38,996 nt of DNA, from positions 1 to 38,996 of the forward strand of contig NZ_JABFNS010000089.1 of assembly GCF_013116825.1 (NCBI RefSeq). The letters run 5' to 3'. The notes below the pieces were generated by a model that did not search any database, was not told where the DNA came from, and saw nothing but the letters and a program-made list of their open reading frames with translations. This document shows positions 26,380 to 33,585 of the stretch, piece by piece. How positions within the stretch are numbered: position 1 is the first letter of the stretch; each line of letters opens with the position of its first letter. Both the position numbers and the translations under genes were made by a program. The DNA comes from Myxococcus xanthus (GTDB lineage: Bacteria; Myxococcota; Myxococcia; Myxococcales; Myxococcaceae).

Positions 26380-27140
26380 CAGACTCCGTCCCCGCCCGAC
26401 GGCGAAGTCGGGGCGTCAAGCGCGTCGCGCACGAGCTGAAAAAGGGCCGTGCCTGCGAGCTGCTGGACCATGACCTGATATCGCCGCGTAGGCTGCCACG
26501 CGGTCTCGGACCCCTGACGAACCTGGGTGAAGCAACCGAACTCGCGCAAGCGTTCGAGCGCGTACTCGATGAGCCGTCGCGTCGCCCTCATCGCTTTGCG
26601 CGAATCGCGCGTCTCCATGGTGTCAAGTCGCTGCATGTAGACGCGCCAGGCTTCGATGAGCCCACGGCGCTCGTCGTCGGCGTTCGGGTCGGGCGCACTG
26701 CGAGCCTCTTCGGAAAGGCGCTCGCATAGCTGCCGGAGCTGCGTCTCGACCTCGTCCACGGTAACTGGGGATCGGACGATGTCTGGATCCTCGTCTAGAT
26801 CTCGGGCGCGCGGAAACACGGTAGCGGCGATGGCGATCTGCGCAAGTCCATCGAGAAGGCGATCGTCGACCTTCGAGCTGCCCGGGCGAAAGTCCGCAGG
26901 CTTGAGCGCGAAGATGGAGTCGTCCATTGGCGCAAGCACGACGCCGTGTTCGCTGACGTCGAGCACGTGCAACCCGAGGCCGTCTGCGAGTTCACGCACG
27001 GTGGTTCGAAAGGCGCTGTCGTCAAAGTAGTGCTCGACGAGTTCGCGATACTCTGCTTCCTGGGCAGGACGTGCGAGCGGTCTCAGACCCCATTGAACGA
27101 GCCGGCCTGCGTGCCACACGGAATCACGAGCCGTCATCAC
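26379..27140 (-). CDS. jetB: Wadjet JetB, MukE-like subunit
   Basis: A 253-residue protein placed between the kleisin-like and SMC-like genes, the standard jetB position. It is rich in winged-helix-like helices and short strands: YRELVEHYFDDSAFRTTVRELADGLGL is a helical opening, GVVLAPMDDSIFALKP a beta wing, and RRLIEYALERLREFGCFTQV near the C-terminus a second winged helix. No enzyme motif. Assignment rests on size, position and fold-like pattern. Starts at GTG 27140 (4-base overlap with jetA) or the adjacent ATG at 27137. Confidence 0.75.
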   Translation of the reverse strand: MMTARDSVWHAGRLVQWGLRPLARPAQEAEYRELVEHYFDDSAFRTTVRELADGLGLHVLDVSEHGVVLAPMDDSIFALKPADFRPGSSKVDDRLLDGLAQIAIAATVFPRARDLDEDPDIVRSPVTVDEVETQLRQLCERLSEEARSAPDPNADDERRGLIEAWRVYMQRLDTMETRDSRKAMRATRRLIEYALERLREFGCFTQVRQGSETAWQPTRRYQVMVQQLAGTALFQLVRDALDAPTSPSGGDGV

Positions 27141-28693
27141 GCTGACCTCCGAGCGGCGCTTACGAGTAGGTCGTCCCCATAGAGCAGCGGATCCTCGAGC
27201 TGGGCCCCAGCAATGGGTTCTGCGGCGACGTGCGCGGTGTCGCGGTCTTCGGTCGAAAAGCCTTGCAGCACGAGGAGAGCCATTACTTCCAAGACTGCGT
27301 TCGAAGCACCGGATGCACGAGCCCTGGACAGCACTTCGGAGAGCCTGACCTCGCCACCGTCGCCGTTCAGGAAATCCGTCGCGGCCGCGCGCACCTCAGG
27401 TGGATATCGTCGGAGCTCGGCATCCAGGTCGGCTGCGTCGACGGGCTCGACGTCGATGTCCTGTCGAGGTTGCGGTCGCCGTGGCTGAAGCATCCACGTG
27501 ACGAGCCCCTCGAGCGAGGCGAGCACCGGAAGGTGTGTGCCTACGAACAGGGGAAAGGCGCGGTCGAGGAGCTGAACAGCGCGAGCGATCGGCATCCGCA
27601 AGAGTGGCTCAAGGACGTCGTCGGCGAGATGTGGAAGCGGACGGGATGGTTTTGGCGCGAACGCTTGGCGAGCCTGGGCGTCGAGAAAGACATTGTGGGC
27701 TCCGAGCAACTGCTCGTGCAACTCGGTGTGTCGGAGCAGGCAGTCACGCGTCAGGTCCGCAACCTGAGCGACGGCACGGCGAGAGCTCGCTTCCTCGTCG
27801 GGCATAATCTCCAGCCGCTCGTCTGCGGCCCCCAAGATGCCACGTTCGACCGCGAAGCGGCGCTCAAGATGAGCCAGCGACTCGTTCAGGATTCGGGGAA
27901 CCTCGACTTTCCAGTCTACACGATCGACGTCCCGACGTGTGTCGCGGAGGATCTGCAGGACTTTGTCCCGGAAGCGCACGGACTGGATCCTCGCCTGCCG
28001 CGCCGAGTGGACGGCCTCCTCGAAGCGTCCTCGCGCGAGCTGCGATTCCACGACGGCCTCGGCAGCTGCTTGCGCGTCTTCTACGTCGAGGTCGAGTAGG
28101 CGTAGATAGAGGTTACAGGCCTCGGCCGATGGCCGAAGAACCGTGCGACCCGAGGGATGGAATGCGTCGAAGACGAGTCGGAATTCGAGCGCGTGCCTCA
28201 GCGCCGCGCCCGCGCCGTTGACAGAGGTGTACTCCTCGCGGAACGGACGGCGTGCGTCGCCATCGTTGCGGAGGCCTCCGAGCAGTTTGTCAATCATCCG
28301 CTCGTGACGCTCTGGCGAGGGAGCGACGTCAGCCGCAGCATCCATCGCGGAAAGGACGGGGCGAAGGACCCGCGTCACCGCCTCACGATCCGCCTCTGCC
28401 TCCAGGCCGAGCCGATCGATCACGACGTCCAGTACTCGGAGCGCGAGCGCCAGGCTGTCGTAGTGTCTGAGCTCCGCGTCGCGCATTGCGTCGCTGCGGC
28501 GCAGAGCGTCCAACGGCAACGTGTGAAGAAGAACGCGAAGCCGACGCGTGAGATCGGCAGTCCAGCCTTCGCTGACCGGCTCTCCTGCCGCTGGTCCAGG
28601 GGCATTGTCCACGTTATTAGCGGCGGCCTCTCTCCGGTCGCCTGATGGGAAGGCGAAGCCCTGCTGGTGATCCGGAGCGATTTGCTTCCTCAC
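27137..28693 (-). CDS. jetA: Wadjet JetA, kleisin (MukF-like) subunit
   Basis: A 518-residue, almost entirely helical protein with the size and position of JetA. The N-terminal region (residues 45-100) is a helical bundle (LTRRLRVLLHTLPLDALRR, YDSLALALRVLDVVIDRLG); the middle has coiled-coil-like segments (SLAHLERRFAVERGIL, ARAVQLLDRAFPLFVG) and the C-terminus a short winged-helix-like region rich in acidic residues. Kleisins bridge the two heads of the SMC dimer. I cannot place it in a named Wadjet subtype; it does not resemble the DUF3375 or DUF5716 versions that I know. Start GTG at 28693 overlaps the preceding stop by four bases. Confidence 0.75.
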   Translation of the reverse strand: MRKQIAPDHQQGFAFPSGDRREAAANNVDNAPGPAAGEPVSEGWTADLTRRLRVLLHTLPLDALRRSDAMRDAELRHYDSLALALRVLDVVIDRLGLEAEADREAVTRVLRPVLSAMDAAADVAPSPERHERMIDKLLGGLRNDGDARRPFREEYTSVNGAGAALRHALEFRLVFDAFHPSGRTVLRPSAEACNLYLRLLDLDVEDAQAAAEAVVESQLARGRFEEAVHSARQARIQSVRFRDKVLQILRDTRRDVDRVDWKVEVPRILNESLAHLERRFAVERGILGAADERLEIMPDEEASSRRAVAQVADLTRDCLLRHTELHEQLLGAHNVFLDAQARQAFAPKPSRPLPHLADDVLEPLLRMPIARAVQLLDRAFPLFVGTHLPVLASLEGLVTWMLQPRRPQPRQDIDVEPVDAADLDAELRRYPPEVRAAATDFLNGDGGEVRLSEVLSRARASGASNAVLEVMALLVLQGFSTEDRDTAHVAAEPIAGAQLEDPLLYGDDLLVSAARRSA

Positions 28694-28890
28694 TGGCGTC
28701 TCCCATCACGCTGGACCTCGGCCGTTTGGGCCTCAATCCAGGCCTCGATATCCCGAAGCCGAAAACGCCACGAGTCTCCGAACTTGAACCCCGGAAACCG
28801 ATCCTCCTGCGACTGCTGATAGAGGCGCCGCTCGGTGTGCTTGAGGTAGTTGATGACCTCCTTGAGCGTGAGGATCGCGTCTTCGGCCAT
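28690..28890 (-). CDS. Small excisionase/MerR-like helix-turn-helix protein leading the Wadjet operon
   Basis: A 66-residue protein: MAEDAILTLKEVINYLKHTERRLYQ forms the recognition helix-turn-helix, followed by GFKFGDSWRFRLRDIEAWIEA, the wing and last helix of the AlpA/excisionase-like family (pattern: LT-x-x-E-V...F-K-x-G-x-x-W-R-F-x-x-x-D-I-E-x-W). Such proteins are transcription regulators or excision factors. Its stop overlaps jetA by four bases, so it is translationally coupled and may repress the operon. Confidence 0.8.
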   Translation of the reverse strand: MAEDAILTLKEVINYLKHTERRLYQQSQEDRFPGFKFGDSWRFRLRDIEAWIEAQTAEVQRDGRRQ

Positions 28891-28928
28891 GCCCTGCTCC
28901 GGGGGTGGGGTCCTTCCGCTGTGCCCGC

Positions 28929-28957
28929 AGTTTATGGTGAAGATTTTAGGAGAACAA
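28929..28957 (-). promoter_or_regulatory. Candidate sigma-70 promoter of the Wadjet operon
   Basis: On the minus strand TTGTTC (28957-28952), a 17-base spacer and TAAACT (28934-28929) match -35 and -10 hexamers at four positions each. Transcription would start near 28922, about 30 bases before the ATG at 28890. The stretch is locally AT-rich. Confidence 0.5.
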
Positions 28958-29044
28958 CACAGGAGGCCGCAGGTGTCGCTGCTCGGACCTGGCGTAGCCC
29001 TTATTTCAATCGGACAGTTCCCGATCTCCTTGGAATGGACACGA

Positions 29045-29106
29045 AGACAGTTGAGCTCCTGCGGGCCGCCAGGGGGCTGCGCAGTACGCAGACCCTTTTC
29101 GTCGTC
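29045..29106 (-). pseudogene. BRO-N antirepressor, 3' remnant beyond the IS630-type insertion
   Basis: Read from 29106 the frame gives DDEKG, then PPGGPQELNC, the conserved second half of the BRO-N domain (D-D-E-K-G, then G-G-P-Q-E-L). After about 29045 the similarity fades although the frame stays open toward the Wadjet promoter. It is the continuation of the 5' part at 30273-30447, the IS630-type element having inserted between them. Confidence 0.6.
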
Positions 29107-30272
29107 CCTGATTCACGCCTCGGCTGATTGAGTCGGGTTCCAAGCAGAGCCGAGGAGACTGAGCACCGCTTGGGGCCGTGCCCGGTAGTAGCCGAGCCCC
29201 GAGCGCGGTGCGTGCTGCAGCTCGGCCATCTCGTCGAAGAGGGTGTTGTGCGTGGCTCGCTGGCGCAGCGGCCGCCACAGCCGCTCAATAGGCTGTAGTT
29301 GCGGGCTGTAGGGAGGGAGTCGATACAGCGTCAGATGCGGGTAGCGCCGCAGCGCCCAATCCACCGGGAGGCCGCGGTGCCAGGGCGCGTTATCGATGAC
29401 GAGGACGACTTCGCGGTGCTGCGCGGCTGGATAGGCCCGTGCGACGTCGAGCAGGTGGTGGGCAAAGGCCACCTGCATGCGCTTCGTTTTGGACAGCCCG
29501 TCCTTGCGGCGAGTTCGGGTGCGACTGCCATACAGACGGCTGGTCACCTCGCCCGCGGTGACGTTGGCCGAGGCAAAGGTGTGCACTACGTCTTTGCAGT
29601 CTCGGGTACCAATGACGGGGCGCTCGCCCTTGAGGCCCAGGGTGGCCGTCAGCGTCGGCACCATGGGAAATCTCGCCTCGTCCTGGCTCAGGAGGGCAAT
29701 GTCGCCTGCTGCCGCCTGGAGTTTTTCGCTCAACGCCAGGAGGGCTTGCTGCTGGCGCACTGGGTCTGCGCGCAGGAAGCGGTAGGTGGGCCGGTAGAGG
29801 CGTACGTCATGGCGGCGGCAGAAGTCCCGCATGGCCGTCTCGCGCACGCGAATGCCCGTCTGCCGGTGAAGGAAGTCAGCCAGGGTAAGGTGCGTCCAGT
29901 TGGCACGCTTCAGCCCGCAGGCCCCGGGGCCTTGGCGTATCCAGTCCAGAATGGTGGGCGCCAGCTCTTCGGGAATGAGGGGCGTCTTGCCCGGCGCCCA
30001 CTGAATCTTCAACCCTTGCAGCCCTCCAGTGCGGTAGCGGGCCAGGAAGCGCTGGATGTTGCGCGTCGTCGTCCCCAGGTCCTCTGCAATCTGCTGCTGG
30101 GGACGGCCCCGAGCGGCCATCAGCACCGCCTGACACCTGTCGCGCAGGCGGCGCTCCTCCGTCGTGCGGAAGCACGCCTCCAGCTCGCTCCTCTGCTCCT
30201 CGCTCAGTTCCAGCCGGCTCATGCAGGTTCAACCTGCGACCACTGACGGATTCATCCGAGTTGTGAATGAGG
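29107..30272 (-). mobile_element. IS630-type insertion sequence in a BRO-N gene
   Basis: Imperfect inverted repeats at 29107-29129 and 30250-30272: inward reads CCTGATTCACGCCTCGGCTG and CCTCATTCACAACTCGGATG agree at 16 of 20 bases. The element is about 1.17 kb with one intact transposase gene whose stop lies inside the left repeat. The flanks are two halves of one BRO-N reading frame. No TA duplication is visible at the boundaries I chose, so they may be off by a few bases. Confidence 0.75.
29113..30222 (-). CDS. IS630-type DDE transposase (second type)
   Basis: A 369-residue transposase, unrelated in detail to the one at 3892. N-terminal helix-turn-helix: QIAEDLGTTTRNIQRFLARY (about residues 43-62). 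Catalytic residues: ALLSQDEARFPM, VLVIDNAPWHRG and LPPYSPQLQPIERLWRPL, giving D, D and E in the IS630 pattern. Starts at the ATG at 30222; the stop lies in the left terminal repeat. The frame is intact, so the element may be active. Confidence 0.9.
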   Translation of the reverse strand: MSRLELSEEQRSELEACFRTTEERRLRDRCQAVLMAARGRPQQQIAEDLGTTTRNIQRFLARYRTGGLQGLKIQWAPGKTPLIPEELAPTILDWIRQGPGACGLKRANWTHLTLADFLHRQTGIRVRETAMRDFCRRHDVRLYRPTYRFLRADPVRQQQALLALSEKLQAAAGDIALLSQDEARFPMVPTLTATLGLKGERPVIGTRDCKDVVHTFASANVTAGEVTSRLYGSRTRTRRKDGLSKTKRMQVAFAHHLLDVARAYPAAQHREVVLVIDNAPWHRGLPVDWALRRYPHLTLYRLPPYSPQLQPIERLWRPLRQRATHNTLFDEMAELQHAPRSGLGYYRARPQAVLSLLGSAWNPTQSAEA

Positions 30273-30447
30273 AGCCATGTCCGCTTGGTATGGTGAGTGC
30301 CGCGAAGACGTCGCTGGCAGCGAACCATGGCTCACCCCGTTCGTCCAGGGAGACACGGATGCGGTGTGCCTCGAGGTTGAGATCGGCCAGCGGATACTCA
30401 GCGAGTCCTCTCCGGGGAACGCCGAGGTCTCGTGGGGCCCGGCTCAA
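30273..30447 (-). pseudogene. BRO-N antirepressor, 5' part cut by the IS630-type element
   Basis: The frame encodes NLEAHRIRVSLDERGEPWFA, then ASDVFAALTIPSGHGS, the classic opening of BRO-N (I-R-V-x-x-D-E-x-G-E-P-W-F-x-A-x-D-V). BRO-N proteins are phage antirepressors or DNA-binding regulators. Homology stops at the terminal repeat at 30272 and resumes with DDEKG at 29106. The upstream limit at 30447 is a TTG and uncertain. It is divergent from the recombinase gene at 30527, a typical phage regulatory arrangement. Confidence 0.7.
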
Positions 30448-30467
30448 GTATGCGCAGGGGGTAATGA

Positions 30468-30498
30468 CTTGTCTTGCTGGGGCGACAGAGCGTGCATG
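30468..30498 (+). promoter_or_regulatory. 31-nt promoter-like motif, copy 3
   Basis: CTTG, 14 bases, CAGAGCGTGCATG, 28 bases before the start of the tyrosine recombinase. With copy 4 it also shares the flanking GA before CTTG and TCTT after it. As a promoter, TTGTCT would be the -35 element and GTGCAT the -10 element. Confidence 0.6.
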
Positions 30499-30526
30499 GC
30501 CGCGTCCTCTTCACGATGGAGTCGCC

Positions 30527-31141
30527 ATGTCTGCCTATGCCGCTGTCGCCCGCCCACCTCGCACCCTCACGGAGAAGGAGGTGGCGCTCCTGCTGCGCAC
30601 GACGGGGGGGCACAAGGAGGGATTCCGGGACCACTGCCTGTACAGCCTCGCGCTGGCCTCGGGCCTTCGCGAGCACGAGCTGGTCGCCCTCAACATCGGC
30701 GACATCTTCGACGCGCGTAGCCGCGCACGCCGGCACGTGTCGCTGCGCGTCTTCAAGGGTTGCCGTCGGCACCCTGGCCCCCAGGAAGTCGTCCTCTCGG
30801 ACACGGTGCGCGCGAAGCTGGAGAAGCTGCTGCGCCTCAAGCGCGCGCAGGGGCACGACGTGGGGCTCCAGGCGCCCCTCTTCCTGAGCCGCAAGGGCCT
30901 GCGCCTGTCCACGCGGCAGGTGCGCCACGGCTTCGCGGTGTGGCAGCAGCGCGCGGGGCTGGAGCGGCACCTGAACTTCCACGCCGTGCGCCACACCGCG
31001 TGCACCGGGGTGTACCGGCGGACGAAGGACATCCGCCTCACCCAGCGCTTCGCGCGGCAGCGCAGCATCGACTCCACCGTCATCTACACGCACCCCTCGG
31101 ACGACGAGCTGGTGCGCGTGACGCAAGAGTTGCCCTGCTGA
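30527..31141 (+). CDS. Short tyrosine recombinase/phage integrase, catalytic domain only
   Basis: A 204-residue protein, about half the length of usual phage integrases and missing the arm-binding and most of the core-binding domain. The catalytic fold is readable: R48 in SGLREHELVALN, H152-x2-R155 in FHAVRHTACTG, Y187 in STVIYTH. Where most members have a second His two residues after the conserved Gly (LGHSS), this one has ARQRS, so that position is Gln178. ATG at 30527 with GGAG upstream. It could still cut DNA, or act with a partner that supplies DNA binding. Confidence 0.8.
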   Translation: MSAYAAVARPPRTLTEKEVALLLRTTGGHKEGFRDHCLYSLALASGLREHELVALNIGDIFDARSRARRHVSLRVFKGCRRHPGPQEVVLSDTVRAKLEKLLRLKRAQGHDVGLQAPLFLSRKGLRLSTRQVRHGFAVWQQRAGLERHLNFHAVRHTACTGVYRRTKDIRLTQRFARQRSIDSTVIYTHPSDDELVRVTQELPC

Positions 31142-31150
31142 TGGGGCACG

Positions 31151-31212
31151 CCGCCTCCGCGCTGAGAGTCCGCACGAGCCCCTGGTTGGGCCGGGGGGCC
31201 GCGCGGAGGCGG
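31151..31212 (+). terminator. Long GC hairpin downstream of the recombinase
   Basis: CCGCCTCCGCGC at 31151-31162 pairs perfectly with GCGCGGAGGCGG at 31201-31212, starting ten bases after the recombinase stop. The 38-base loop can fold further. There is no U-run, so it would be a structural or Rho-linked end and not a classic intrinsic terminator. Confidence 0.4.
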
Positions 31213-31265
31213 TGATGGGTGACCGTGCGCGGGAGCCGCGCGGGCTGTTCCAGGCGTAGCCGGCG

Positions 31266-31329
31266 AAAGTGAACACCCCGCGCCGTTCACTTACCGAGTG
31301 CAAATGAACAGGGGAGGGGTGTTCACTTT
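31266..31329. repeat. GTTCACTT/AAGTGAAC dyads, first cluster
   Basis: Four copies alternate in orientation: AAAGTGAAC at 31266-31274, GTTCACTT at 31285-31292, AAATGAAC at 31302-31309 (one base short), GTTCACTTT at 31321-31329. They form two inverted pairs with gaps of 10 and 11 bases, so the centres of each pair would face one side of the helix. This is the look of an operator or iteron set. Confidence 0.55.
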
Positions 31330-31423
31330 CTGGGAGGTGGCTCCCTCAAAAAGGGCCCTAGGTACACTCCCCGGCGAGACCCGCTTCACGAAAAATCGCA
31401 CTACCCCCCACCCTGGCGTCGTG

Positions 31424-31485
31424 GGTAGGCGGGGTAGGCGTGCTGGAGTCGTCGGTAGGCAGGGTTGCGCCTAGCAAGGGTAGGC
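31424..31485 (+). repeat. GGTAGGC direct repeats
   Basis: GGTAGGC occurs at 31424, 31433, 31454 and 31479, always followed within a few bases by a G-run or AGGG; GCCTA in inverse orientation lies at 31469. Short and irregularly spaced, so possibly simple GC-rich drift, but four copies in 62 bases is noticeable. Confidence 0.35.
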
Positions 31486-31623
31486 AGGGCTGGTGGCTGG
31501 GGAGGAGCTGGGCCGCGCGGCGGGCGGCAGGCGGCCCCAACCAGCGGAAAGCGGCAATAGGCCTCGGCGCTTCGGCCTGCCAGGAGGCCTCGTAAGCGCG
31601 CGAAACAGCGAGAGAGCGGTGAC

Positions 31624-31661
31624 GCCGAATGGCCGCCTTTACCTGTTTCCGGCCATTCGGC
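31624..31661. repeat. Perfect 12-bp inverted repeat with 14-bp centre
   Basis: GCCGAATGGCCG (31624-31635) and its exact complement CGGCCATTCGGC (31650-31661) flank a 14-base AT-richer centre. Size and spacing resemble a dimeric protein site or a recombinase crossover site more than a terminator. Confidence 0.45.
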
Positions 31662-31916
31662 TCGGCCCTGGTAACGGCACGCGCGCCCAGGTGCGCGCGG
31701 GGCGGAGGGCCGGTGCTTCGAGGGCAGCTCGGGGGCTCGTGGGGCTCACGAGGAGGACAAAGGCCTGTGGCCCGAAGCGTTCGGGGACACGCGCACGAGA
31801 AAGGGGCGCCACGCGGCGATGAGCGCGGCGCGCGGGGGTTGCCCGGTGGCGCGCGCCAGATGGGCCACCTGGCGGCCAGCGGGGCTTGAGCGGAGGAGGG
31901 CGTCCCGGGCCCAGGG

Positions 31917-32169
31917 AAGTGAACGGCCCGAGGCCGTCCGGCCCGCTGGACGGAGTGTGCTTCCGGGCCCGAGTTATGGCCCCGGGCAATGCCGCGGCGC
32001 TCGAGGACCTGGTGGCTGTCCGCCCTAACTTCGCGAAACGACGAAGGCTGTGGCCCCAGGAGCGTGGATCCGCGCGCCAGGTGGAGCTCCCGGGGGAAAG
32101 TGAACGGGCGCGGCTTGGCTCGGAGAAAGTGAACGGCGAAACTGAACGCGAAAGTGTCCGCGTTCACTT
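31917..32169. repeat. AAAGTGAAC repeats, second cluster
   Basis: AAGTGAAC at 31917, AAAGTGAAC at 32097 and 32126, AAACTGAAC (one mismatch) at 32139, and inverted GTTCACTT at 32162. The last three are 13 and 23 bases apart. Same word as the cluster 600 bases upstream. Confidence 0.5.
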
Positions 32170-32662
32170 ATCAGAGGGCCGTCTCAGGCGGAGTCGGCGG
32201 GGGGAGGGCGCCTGCCGGAGGGGCATCTTCCCGAGCCGCGGGAGTGTCGCTGGCCCTGGACCAACCTGGACGAACAGCTTCGGGCTTCGCGCAGCCGCCG
32301 AGACAGCCGCGCCTTCGAGCTGTCATGAGCCGGCCTCTCCTCGTGGGGCACCTGCGCGGAGCGGAGTCTTGCTCCTCTCAATCAGCCCAGGTGCCCAGGA
32401 GCGCAAAGGGCAGCTTCGCCGAAACCTGAAAGGTTCTCCCCCTTGCCCCGCCTTTCGCGCGCAGGCGAAGGGCAACCGGGCGCGAGCGGCCAGTCCTGAG
32501 AGCTCAGGAGTCGCGAACTGGTTGGCCGGCCCGGATGCGGTCCGTTGAGCCGGTCCCTGGCGTCCAGAGCAACCAGGGCAGGGAAGCCGGAGGTGCCGAG
32601 GTCTCACCCAGGCGCCCTGTACCTCCAGTTGAAGCAAGGCCAGCGACACTCCCGACTTCAGC

Positions 32663-32948
32663 TGCCGGACTTCTCCAAAGTCCGGCAGAAGTCCGGCATG
32701 AAGTCCGGCAGCAATTTCCATAACAACTTCATGGGGTTGAGGCACTCTGCCGGACTTGCCGGACTTCAAAGGCACCTTTACGTACGCGAGGGAGAATATT
32801 TTCGGAGGGAAGCGCGCCGAAAATATTTCCCCGTAGAGGGGCGGGACGGGGGAGGAAGTCCGGCAAGTCCGGCATGAGGGCCTAACCCTTCGTAGTTACA
32901 GCCGTTTTGGGTGCCGGACTTCTGCGGGGGAAGTCCGGCAGTCCGGCA
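32663..32948. repeat. Symmetric array of AAGTCCGGCA repeats around an AT-rich dyad (candidate origin or partition site)
   Basis: Ten exact copies of AAGTCCGGCA or its complement: (-) 32663, (+) 32678, (+) 32689, (+) 32701, (-) 32748, (-) 32757, (+) 32856, (+) 32865, (-) 32912, (+) 32931, plus a partial copy at 32941. Nested pairs are symmetric about 32811: AATATTTTCGG/CCGAAAATATT (32795-32805, 32817-32827); the overlapping doublets at 32748-32766 and 32856-32874; AACTTCATGGGGTT against its partial complement (32725-32738, 32884-32897); and the single copies at 32701 and 32912. The AT-rich centre is the only such stretch nearby. Its position just before the replication genes suits an origin; a partition site is the alternative. 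Confidence 0.7.
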
Positions 32949-33585
32949 GGAATGCGAGAGTCGTAGGGGGGAATGTAGGTGGTGAGGCCACTCACTCTCC
33001 TGTTCCCCGCCTTCAGTGTCCTGTCTGCCCCGTCGTGCTGGGGCTGGGGCCGCCGGTTGCTCGTCACCGGTGAGCACCACCCCCGTGTGTCTGCTGGGGT
33101 TGCCCTTGTTCGAGCGAGAGCGGCTTCTGGGGAAGGCGGCTGTCCATGCCCTTCGGCGTGAAGGTTGCCTCGCCTACGCACTCCTCACTCGTTCCGAGCA
33201 GTCATGGCCAGCCCCTCGTGGAGTGCTCGTGGCCTCTTCCCTTGGAGCGAAGCGTGGGCGTCCGAATGGAGGAGGTGGGAACTCCGCCCGTGTCCAAGGC
33301 AGAGGGGCATGAGGCCCGCCCAGCAGAGGCCATCGCCGCCCCCATGAAGGAGCGCCCCTCCATGCTGGATGGCCCGCCGAGGCCTCCTTCTCATGGTGCT
33401 ACCGGACGCGGGGCAAGCCACCAGGACTCCAGCAAAACCTGAGTACCTGGCGAGTCGAAGGCCCCGGTGGAAATTCGTGCGCGTCGGCATGTCCCCGATT
33501 GCGGGCACCGAGCCTTTGTCTCTGCAGGGACGGAGCGGCCCCCTCAGCAGCGGCGGCCACAACCTCCTCCGGCCCCGAGGCGGAC

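Larger units (their letters stand above)
31142..33585. other. 2.4-kb repeat-rich non-coding region
   Basis: The frames open here (for example 31358-32167 minus or 31886-32548 plus) have no recognisable protein signature, lie opposite each other, and are rich in Arg/Gly/Pro as expected for GC-rich non-coding DNA. What is organised is repeats: a hairpin at 31151-31212, GTTCACTT dyads at 31266-31329 and 31917-32169, GGTAGGC direct repeats at 31424-31485, a 12-bp inverted repeat at 31624-31661 and the large symmetric array at 32663-32948. It lies between the recombinase and the replication genes, where an element's origin would be expected. Confidence 0.6.

Noticed and set aside
29107-30272. TA target duplication for the second IS630-type element
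   Set aside because: No TA lies at both ends of the repeats I can align; the exact ends remain uncertain.
31358-32167. Long minus-strand open frame as a gene
   Set aside because: Low-complexity Arg/Pro/Ala content, no ribosome site, overlapping open frames on the other strand and repeat clusters inside it.
32663-32948. CRISPR array
   Set aside because: Repeat units are 10 bp, occur in both orientations, overlap one another and are not separated by uniform spacers.
33511-33540. A fifth copy of the 31-nt motif upstream of the SSB-like gene (CTTTGTCT... GGAGCG)
   Set aside because: The spacing is two bases short and the second block has mismatches; kept only as a weak resemblance.
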